A stretch of DNA of 6,401 nucleotides. It comes from T1SED10-198M sp003554345 [NCBI: Candidatus Sumerlaeota bacterium]. Its GTDB lineage: Bacteria; Sumerlaeota; T1SED10-198M. The number at the start of each line of letters is the position of its first letter. The first letter of the stretch is position 1. The stretch covers positions 1 through 6,401 of the forward strand of contig PWGE01000177.1 in the NCBI GenBank assembly GCA_003554345.1, read 5' to 3'. Shown in pieces: positions 1-5,475 of this stretch. The notes under the pieces were generated by a model that did not search any database, had not been told where the DNA came from, and worked only from the letters and a program-made list of their open reading frames with translations. The position numbers and the translations under genes are program-made.

Positions 1-1
1 C

Positions 2-1684
2 GGAAACTACAATGACGGAGAATGTGTTTTCGTCTCCGGAAGGGGAAGAAGGGTGCGCCTCAGTCAGAATAGCCCGGAAGACGTCGATGACTTTGAAGAA
101 ATTCGCGATTATGACCTTATCGAATTCCCCAGTGGTTATACCATGGGCGTCGTGCTGGCTCAGGATGGCAGCATGCTCTACGCCTATGGAGGAGACGGAA
201 TTCGCGCTTACAGCGGTGATATCGAAACGGGATACTCCTTTGATAGTGAAGCAACAGATGCTCTCCCGGGGTTTGGCTTTGAAAATTTTATTGGCGGTAA
301 TTACGATGCTGGAATAATCGCATTAGGAAAGACCGGCAGTGATGTTCTTGAAGATCCGGACTACGGATATATCTATACCCGTGTGGTTTTCCGAAATATT
401 CATGACGGTTCACCAATCGGTACAGGAAATGCTACCGAGGGTGCCTGGGGATCACTTGATGAGGGTGAATACTGGGAAGCCGGCGATGAAGATAATCCCT
501 TCCCCGGAATGTACGTGGAAACACACTGGCCTGCCCATAACTCAGATGCCGGTGGTATCGCTTTGATTCCGGAAAAACAGCGCGCCTATCTGGCTGTTCC
601 CGGCGGAATCGTTCAGTTTCGTTCTCCCACGGATATCCCTTACGAACCCAAGCCCCCCTTTGAAAAACGATGGGCGGTTATGGCAGATGAGAATGTCTGG
701 TTTGCAGATGACAATGGTACCCATAGCGCTGCTATGAACCCGGTAACCGGCAACGTACTGGTCGCTGCCTGGGAAGATGAACCCGGATTGAAGGTGCTTG
801 CCCATGAAGACGGCCAGTTGAAGGGTGAACTCAATACCGATGGTAGGGTTCCCCGCACTGTAGAAGCACTGCCTTCAGGGAAGATTATTGCAGCTGTTAA
901 CGGTGCTACAGAAATCATGGTCTGGGATGAAGAAGAAATTGACGGCGCCGCACCGGAGGTAGTCGATCATACAGCAACAATCTCAAGCGGACGCACTATT
1001 GCTTCTGTAGAAAATGACGCCGGTGAAATCATTGTATTGACCGGAGATGCACGTGCCGGAGATTTCCTGAAATATACCTTTGACGGAAGCACCTGGAGCG
1101 CCACAGAGGTGGTAACCAATGCTTATGGTAATGCTTCTTCTATTGCTGTCCTGGAAGATGGATCCATTATCGCCAAGTGGGCCTGGGAATATGCTGAAGG
1201 CACAGAAGCCGGCGATGATGGAGCTTCTTTTGCTTACCTGAATCCAGATGGAACAGTAGATGAAGAAGTGACAGGTTTCTTTGAATATGCCGATGGTTTG
1301 GCTTCCCTGGATAATCTGCTTATGAGTAATGTCGTGATCGATGACGAAGAAAACAGGTATATAGCCGTGGCCAACTATACTCCTGATTTTTCAGAAGCTA
1401 TTGGATGGGTTGATTTTCCCCTGAACGTCCACGACTATGTGGGTATATGGAATCTGGATACTGGAGAAGAAATAGCATCCATCGTGGTTCCGGAGCTCTT
1501 TGTCAATGATGCCATTCAGGCTGACGGTACAGTAACTCTTGCTCTTTCAACTGCTGGCACTGTTCATGTAGATCCAGGTCGGAGATTTTTTGTGACCACA
1601 GCAATACAGAATAATAATATTGGACTCTTCACCTCTCATCCCGAACAACTTACTGTGGAAGATTGGATGTTGTTTGAATATTAA
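2..1684 (+). CDS. Acidic beta-propeller-like protein, 5'-truncated by the window edge, function unknown
   Basis: The reading frame is open from the first complete codon at base 2 to a TAA stop at 1682-1684, giving 560 residues with the true start outside the window. I do not recognise a specific family. The chain holds about seven to eight recurring elements of the type (D/E)-x-G-x-hydrophobic-hydrophobic-x-A, often followed by an aromatic or W-x-x-D turn, for example DGSMLYAY near residue 55, TGNVLVAAW near 249, SGKIIAAVNG near 292, AGEIIVLTG near 340, DGSIIAKWAW near 386, YIAVANY near 453 and DGTVTLALST near 508. IWNLDTGEEIASI near 482 is very WD40- or quinoprotein-like. This supports a multi-bladed propeller that binds ligands or protein partners; enzymatic activity cannot be judged. 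From residue 18 onward I count 97 Asp/Glu against 24 Lys/Arg with only 9 lysines, which suggests an extracellular protein, though any signal peptide would lie upstream. A terminator follows closely, so this is the last gene of its transcript. Coding status is near certain; the fold call is moderate. Confidence 0.85.
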   Translation, partial: GNYNDGECVFVSGRGRRVRLSQNSPEDVDDFEEIRDYDLIEFPSGYTMGVVLAQDGSMLYAYGGDGIRAYSGDIETGYSFDSEATDALPGFGFENFIGGNYDAGIIALGKTGSDVLEDPDYGYIYTRVVFRNIHDGSPIGTGNATEGAWGSLDEGEYWEAGDEDNPFPGMYVETHWPAHNSDAGGIALIPEKQRAYLAVPGGIVQFRSPTDIPYEPKPPFEKRWAVMADENVWFADDNGTHSAAMNPVTGNVLVAAWEDEPGLKVLAHEDGQLKGELNTDGRVPRTVEALPSGKIIAAVNGATEIMVWDEEEIDGAAPEVVDHTATISSGRTIASVENDAGEIIVLTGDARAGDFLKYTFDGSTWSATEVVTNAYGNASSIAVLEDGSIIAKWAWEYAEGTEAGDDGASFAYLNPDGTVDEEVTGFFEYADGLASLDNLLMSNVVIDDEENRYIAVANYTPDFSEAIGWVDFPLNVHDYVGIWNLDTGEEIASIVVPELFVNDAIQADGTVTLALSTAGTVHVDPGRRFFVTTAIQNNNIGLFTSHPEQLTVEDWMLFEY

Positions 1685-1722
1685 TATTGTTTAAGCAACT
1701 AAAATAGAAATAGAACAGGAAG

Positions 1723-1758
1723 ACCGCCGGTTTCCATAACGAAGCCGGCGGTTTTTTT
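1723..1758 (+). terminator. Intrinsic terminator of the propeller-like gene
   Basis: The arms ACCGCCGGTTTC (1723-1734) and GAAGCCGGCGGT (1741-1752) form a 12-bp stem with one G-T wobble and a six-base loop CATAAC. A run of seven T ends the element at 1752-1758. It lies about 40 bases after the TAA stop of the upstream gene and has the classic Rho-independent form for the plus strand. Confidence 0.93.
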
Positions 1759-2085
1759 GGAAGAACAAATGAGTTGATGAATTATTTGCAGCTTTCATGT
1801 AATAACCCCTGGGTAATTAGAGAAAATCCTGAAAAACATCCAAATACTTTCTGTTTGCAATGTAAGAAAAAACGTTTACTCGACAAGCTGTTTTGATAAA
1901 AAGATATTCACCTCTCTTAAAACAAGTTTTACAAAGAGATCAAAGTCTCCTGAATAACTCTCCAATTATTGTTTCCCCATTGACAGATTGGGAAAAAAGA
2001 GCTTTTTCAACGAAAAAAACAGAGTCAGGCAGCTCTTATTTATCCTGCAGAGAACCGATTACCAAAGGAAAGAAAAATTCCCGGC
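1759..2085. other. Gene-free spacer between two convergent genes
   Basis: These roughly 330 AT-rich bases lie between the terminators of two genes that face each other, so neither gene needs the region as a promoter. I see no open frame with a ribosome site or recognisable protein. Weak elements are present: a plus-strand promoter-like pair TTGATG (1774-1779) and TGTAAT (1798-1803) with an 18-base gap, and an imperfect dyad AATAACCC-CT-GGGTAATT at 1801-1818 with one mismatched pair. Transcription from there could run to the hairpin at 2091-2133, so a small RNA is possible but unproven. A TTGACA at 1980-1985 has no matching -10. Confidence 0.5.
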
Positions 2086-2133
2086 AAATAAAACAAGCCG
2101 GGGAGCCATGTACTGATTTTCCCCGGCTTGTTT
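2086..2133 (-). terminator. Intrinsic terminator of the phosphodiester glycosidase gene
   Basis: A perfect 13-bp inverted repeat, AAACAAGCCGGGG (2091-2103) and CCCCGGCTTGTTT (2121-2133), encloses a 17-base loop. Read on the minus strand, the second arm runs into TTGTTTTATTT (2096 down to 2086), a U-rich tail. The hairpin begins 8 bases past the TAA stop of the minus-strand gene. The plus strand also continues with T-rich bases (TTGTTTATTCTCTC), so the hairpin may work in both directions, more weakly on plus. Confidence 0.88.
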
Positions 2134-2141
2134 ATTCTCTC

Positions 2142-3887
2142 TTACTTATAAAGCTGCCAGTGATCAGTAGACGTCACTTCTTCTGCTGGTTCCAGAAGAT
2201 CAAAGCGAACAGCATCGGCAATAATTACTCCCTCTCCTTTATCAGTAACCGTTACGCGCGCCTCTTCTCCTTCTTCAAAAACATATTCTCCCAGCGAGAC
2301 CCATGTAGCATCCAGATCCATATCGGTCTGGTCTACAAACACTTCATCTTCGCCTTCAGCATGCTCAACGATATACTGGACATTATCATTTCTATTTTCA
2401 CCTGCTACCCAGTGAGCTTGTACATCATAAACGCCACTTTCGGGAATGCTTATATACCAGCTGAAGGTCTCGGAGCCGTCACCACCGCCCCAATGTCGGT
2501 GGTAGCTCCCTTCCCAGGGAGAACCATATATTTCATCTGGAAGTTCCCAATTACCAACAATATCTGTATAACCGGTTTCCTCGTTATCAATGATTAAATC
2601 CTCCAGGGGATCTCCTACATGAACAAATTTCACACCATCTGCCGAAATTTTTTCATCTGTTTGCGCCGTGTTCACCAATTGTACGGAACCTTCCGTTCCT
2701 TCAGCAAAGGTAAAATTACCCAGGCGATGCCACTCACCACCACCTGTTTGCTGATCCACCTCTCTTTCCGTCTCTCCTTCATCATGAGAAACAACAAACT
2801 GGGCTTCCGAAGTGAAATCCTCGCCATCCAGATAGTGGACATATACTTCATAGGCTCCTTCCCGGGGAAGGTCAGGAGTCCAGGTAACCGTCATAGAATC
2901 ATCTCCACCGTCTGCTACAAGACTATCGTGGTAATATGAATCCTCTTCTTCTATTACATCCCATGCACCACTCACCTGGCATTCATCATCTGTATGATCA
3001 ATTCGATATTCCGGGACTACCACCCAGGAGCTTATTACTCTTCTTGGAGTGTCCTCCGAAATGGAGTTCACAACACCTTCTCTTCTCACCCAGGCAGTGG
3101 TTGAACCGCCTCCATCCAGGCTGATTGACTCTTCAACGCCAAGATCTGCCATAAGCTGTCCCAGCTCTTCATAAGTCATCCCCTCACTAAAACCCGGTTG
3201 TCGTCCATCAACCGTTACAAGATAGACGGTATAGGGTTCACGGGTAAAACCAATAGCTGTCCTGGGATGGCGATCTCCATGATGACCATCACCGGTACCT
3301 TCGTTATCCTGAACCACTAAATCTCCATCTTCAGTAACAAAATGTCCTCTCCCACCGATAGCATCTACAATTTCATCCCAGTACTCTGGATCTTCAGGCT
3401 CATAATCATCATTAATGACCTGTAATTTCGTACGCACGGCAATTTCCTGCCGATGATCGGAAAAACCCACTACCGACCGATTGTTCTCGGGTAACATATC
3501 TTCTCCAGAACCGCCGATAAATTCATCATCTATACGAGTGTAACTGTTCGTCATTTCGCCACCCCAACCATAGCCGGCGTTAACAGCCGCCACGCCGTCT
3601 ACACGGGTAGCCATGGTACTGGTGGTTTCACCGGGTTCACCCTCTACATTACCACCCGATTTAAAAACAGGACGCAGATGAACTGCTGAATCATCCATAT
3701 CCACACGAATAATAACAATATTCTGATCGGGATCAGGATTCGTTGCCGTTTGCCATGTCACTCCTGAATAGATCTCCTCTTCTTCACCATACTCCATGTC
3801 CGGATAGTATTGTGCCGACACTCCCACCATCAGCAAACATACCACCAGGATTGGAAAATAACGAAAAAACCAAACTTTCTCTTTCAT
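2142..3887 (-). CDS. Secreted phosphodiester glycosidase (NAGPA-type domain) with two Golvesin/Xly CBD-like domains
   Basis: This 581-residue exported protein probably cleaves a sugar-1-phosphodiester bond in an extracellular or wall glycan; the exact substrate cannot be read. A Sec signal peptide is clear: basic start MKEK, a hydrophobic core near residues 7-23 and a likely cut after VSA at 25. Residues about 45-292 form the phosphodiester glycosidase domain (Pfam NAGPA, related to the mannose-6-phosphate uncovering enzyme), with HPRTAIGF at 207-214, VDGRQPGFSEGMT from 226 and SLDGGGSTT at 256-264. Two Golvesin/Xly CBD-like modules follow, about 302-424 and 430-565; they end alike in WHRLGNFTF...ISADGVKF and WVSLGEYVF...IIADAVRF. 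ATG at 3885-3887 is chosen because GGGAGGT lies four bases before it on the minus strand (3891-3898) and the signal peptide begins there. I count about 125 Asp/Glu against 33 Lys/Arg, with 8 lysines. It is divergent from gap and appears to be a single-gene unit. Confidence 0.92.
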   Translation of the reverse strand: MKEKVWFFRYFPILVVCLLMVGVSAQYYPDMEYGEEEEIYSGVTWQTATNPDPDQNIVIIRVDMDDSAVHLRPVFKSGGNVEGEPGETTSTMATRVDGVAAVNAGYGWGGEMTNSYTRIDDEFIGGSGEDMLPENNRSVVGFSDHRQEIAVRTKLQVINDDYEPEDPEYWDEIVDAIGGRGHFVTEDGDLVVQDNEGTGDGHHGDRHPRTAIGFTREPYTVYLVTVDGRQPGFSEGMTYEELGQLMADLGVEESISLDGGGSTTAWVRREGVVNSISEDTPRRVISSWVVVPEYRIDHTDDECQVSGAWDVIEEEDSYYHDSLVADGGDDSMTVTWTPDLPREGAYEVYVHYLDGEDFTSEAQFVVSHDEGETEREVDQQTGGGEWHRLGNFTFAEGTEGSVQLVNTAQTDEKISADGVKFVHVGDPLEDLIIDNEETGYTDIVGNWELPDEIYGSPWEGSYHRHWGGGDGSETFSWYISIPESGVYDVQAHWVAGENRNDNVQYIVEHAEGEDEVFVDQTDMDLDATWVSLGEYVFEEGEEARVTVTDKGEGVIIADAVRFDLLEPAEEVTSTDHWQLYK

Positions 3888-3928
3888 ATGTACCTCCCTA
3901 TTCCAGATTTTTATTGAACCTATAATGA

Positions 3929-3956
3929 ATAATACTTAATTTCAAATTAATTGCAA
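3929..3956 (-). promoter_or_regulatory. Candidate sigma-A promoter of the glycosidase gene, with a dyad filling its spacer
   Basis: On the minus strand the sequence reads TTGCAA (3956-3951), 16 bases, then TATTAT (3934-3929), four and five of six consensus matches. It predicts a start near 3922 and a leader of about 35 bases ending in the strong ribosome site. The spacer holds a perfect inverted repeat TTAATTT-G-AAATTAA (3950-3936), which is placed like an operator. The region is AT-rich, so chance matches are likely and the alternative promoter at 4041-4069 is not excluded. Confidence 0.4.
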
Positions 3957-4316
3957 ATCTCTTAACTAATAGAAAAGCATTGTGTTAAAAATGAATAAAT
4001 ACAGATAAAAGAGAGGTGAATTCAAAATTCAAGCAGGTTCATTATCAAGAGATGGTTGTAGCAATTCAAGGTAAAAAATATATATGGACAGATTATAAAT
4101 AAATGAGACTTGCACCCTGGAATAAAGCAGCCAGTAATATTTTTCACATTTAAGGGCTTTCCTGCAGTTTATGAAAAACTTATAATAAAAGCCACTTCTC
4201 CCTTAAGGATAGAATTATTTGTGCAAGAACATAACCTTTCACTCCCTGAAGAAAGATCCTTCAAAAAAACTCTTGATAATACCAGTTTATTGGCAAATAA
4301 AGCTTATTACCGCTGT

Positions 4317-4344
4317 TTGACATCGAAAAATGCAGTGATAAAAT
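4317..4344 (+). promoter_or_regulatory. Sigma-A-type promoter of gap
   Basis: A perfect -35 hexamer TTGACA (4317-4322) is followed after 16 bases by TAAAAT (4339-4344), a five-of-six match to the -10 consensus. The predicted start is near 4351, giving a leader of about 35 bases that contains the GGAGG ribosome site at 4374-4378, seven bases before the ATG. Spacing and position are what a strongly expressed glycolytic gene would need. Confidence 0.75.
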
Positions 4345-4385
4345 ATTAACGAATATTTTCAAAAATCGATTATGGAGGAAAAAAA

Positions 4386-5387
4386 ATGACAGTAAAAGTA
4401 GGAATTAATGGTTTTGGAAGAATCGGTCGACTTGCTTTAAGAGCTGCCCTGGAATCATCAGATGTCGAGGTCCTGGCAATTAATGACATTGCCAAGGTCG
4501 ATCTGTTAGCGCATCTTTTTAAGTATGATTCTGTTCACGGGACGTATTGCGGTGATGTTGCCGTCGAAGGAGACAACCTTGTTATCGACGGGAAAAAAGT
4601 CCGGGTCACCGCTGAAAAAGATCCTGCTCAGCTTCCCTGGAAAGAACTGGGTGTAGAATATGTTATTGAATCTACCGGTAAATTTCGTAAAGGACCGGAT
4701 GCTAAGAAACATATTGAAGCAGGAGCCAGTAAAGTTGTCATCTCAGCTCCAGGTAAAGAAATTTGCGGTACTTTTGTCATGGGCGTCAATGAGGACACCT
4801 ATGATCCCGGCAAGCATACGATTGTATCGAATGCTTCCTGTACAACCAACTGTCTGGCACCAGTGGCAAAAGTATTACTCGAAAAGTTCGGATTAGTACG
4901 TGGCTTGATGACCACCATTCATGCTTATACAAACGACCAGAACACCCTTGATGCTCCGCATAAAGACTATCGAAGAGCCAGAGCCGCTGCTCTTTCTATG
5001 ATACCCACCACTACCGGTGCTGCCGCAGCAGTCGGACTCGTTCTTCCGGAACTGAAAGGTAAATTGAACGGTATGGCTATGCGAGTTCCCACACCTAATG
5101 TTTCTGTAGTTGACCTGGTAGCAGAATTAGAACAGGATGCCTCCGAAGATGATATTAACAATGCCATGAAAACAGCATCAGAGGGAGACCTGAAAGGCAT
5201 TTTAGACTATTGTGACGAACCCCTGGTGACAACTGACTTTAACCATACCTCGGCTTCCGCTATTTTCGACAGTCTATGCACAACGATCATTGACAAAAAA
5301 CTTGTCAAGGTGATCGCCTATTATGACAACGAATGGGCATATTCCAAGCGTTTGATTGACCTGATCGAATATATGGCAAAAAAATAA
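4386..5387 (+). CDS. gap: Glyceraldehyde-3-phosphate dehydrogenase, type I, NAD-type
   Basis: This cytosolic glycolytic enzyme oxidises and phosphorylates glyceraldehyde 3-phosphate to 1,3-bisphosphoglycerate with reduction of NAD+. At 333 residues it has the normal full length. The N-terminal Rossmann fold shows INGFGRIGR at 7-15, and AIND ends in Asp34, the acidic residue that favours NAD over NADP. The active site is SNASCTTNC at 148-156 with nucleophile Cys152, and His179 in TTIHAYTND is the catalytic base. IPTTTGAA (206-213) and LNGMAMRVPTPNVSVVDL (227-244) are the usual phosphate-binding and core segments. Two positions differ from common forms: Ala190 in DAPHKD, where NAD-type enzymes usually have Leu, and Ala318 in DNEWAYS, where Gly is common. 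The ATG is set by GGAGG seven bases upstream. It has its own promoter and terminator, with no pgk or tpi beside it in the window. Charge is balanced (45 acidic, 38 basic, 27 lysines), unlike the exported neighbours. Confidence 0.98.
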   Translation: MTVKVGINGFGRIGRLALRAALESSDVEVLAINDIAKVDLLAHLFKYDSVHGTYCGDVAVEGDNLVIDGKKVRVTAEKDPAQLPWKELGVEYVIESTGKFRKGPDAKKHIEAGASKVVISAPGKEICGTFVMGVNEDTYDPGKHTIVSNASCTTNCLAPVAKVLLEKFGLVRGLMTTIHAYTNDQNTLDAPHKDYRRARAAALSMIPTTTGAAAAVGLVLPELKGKLNGMAMRVPTPNVSVVDLVAELEQDASEDDINNAMKTASEGDLKGILDYCDEPLVTTDFNHTSASAIFDSLCTTIIDKKLVKVIAYYDNEWAYSKRLIDLIEYMAKK

Positions 5388-5421
5388 TGACCCGTAGCAG
5401 GTACTGAAAATACGCATATTC

Positions 5422-5460
5422 AAAAGGCACAAAGGAGCTTTTCCTTTGTGCCTTTTTTTT
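5422..5460 (+). terminator. Intrinsic terminator of gap
   Basis: The arms GGCACAAAGGA (5426-5436) and TCCTTTGTGCC (5442-5452) form a perfect 11-bp stem with a five-base loop, extended by four A-T pairs (5422-5425 with 5453-5456). Eight T follow at 5453-5460. It lies 34 bases after the gap stop codon and ends only 15 bases before the next gene's start. Confidence 0.94.
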
Positions 5461-5475
5461 ATGGTAAAAGGTTAT

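Larger units (their letters stand above)
3888..4385. other. Divergent AT-rich intergenic region between the glycosidase gene and gap
   Basis: These 498 bases separate two genes that are read away from each other. The left end carries the glycosidase ribosome site (3891-3898) and a candidate minus-strand promoter. The right end carries the gap promoter and its ribosome site GGAGG at 4374-4378. The middle (about 3960-4310) shows no convincing gene, riboswitch or terminator. A further minus-strand promoter-like pair is TTGAAT (4069 down to 4064) and GATAAT (4046 down to 4041) with a 17-base gap, which would give a leader of about 145 bases for the glycosidase. Confidence 0.7.

Noticed and set aside
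53-55. In-frame GTG as the start of the first gene, with AAGGGG a few bases upstream
   Set aside because: The frame stays open to the window edge, the upstream residues read like the same protein, and a start at GTG would leave an acidic secreted-type protein without a signal peptide. A truncated gene is the simpler reading.
1913-1939. Nested inverted repeat TCTCTTAAAAC / GTTTTACAAAGAGA
   Set aside because: It needs a three-base bulge and a two-base loop, is AT-rich, has no T tail and is not next to a gene start.
1893-2597. A 234-residue plus-strand open frame
   Set aside because: It starts at TTG with no ribosome site, most of it is antisense to the glycosidase gene, it crosses that gene's terminator hairpin, and its protein resembles nothing.
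4056-4084. Plus-strand promoter-like pair TTGTAG, 17 bases, TATATA
   Set aside because: Only three and four of six consensus bases match in a very AT-rich stretch, and a much better gap promoter lies at 4317-4344.
4247-4263. Small stem TGAAG...CTTCA followed by A-rich sequence upstream of gap
   Set aside because: A five-base stem without a T run is expected by chance; it fits neither a terminator nor a known leader structure.
4110-4349. A 79-residue plus-strand open frame before gap
   Set aside because: It starts at TTG without a ribosome site, its end overlaps the gap promoter, and composition looks like translated AT-rich spacer.
5461-5463. In-frame ATG as an earlier start of the esterase
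   Set aside because: It follows the terminator T run directly and has no accessible ribosome site; the five extra residues add nothing to the signal peptide.
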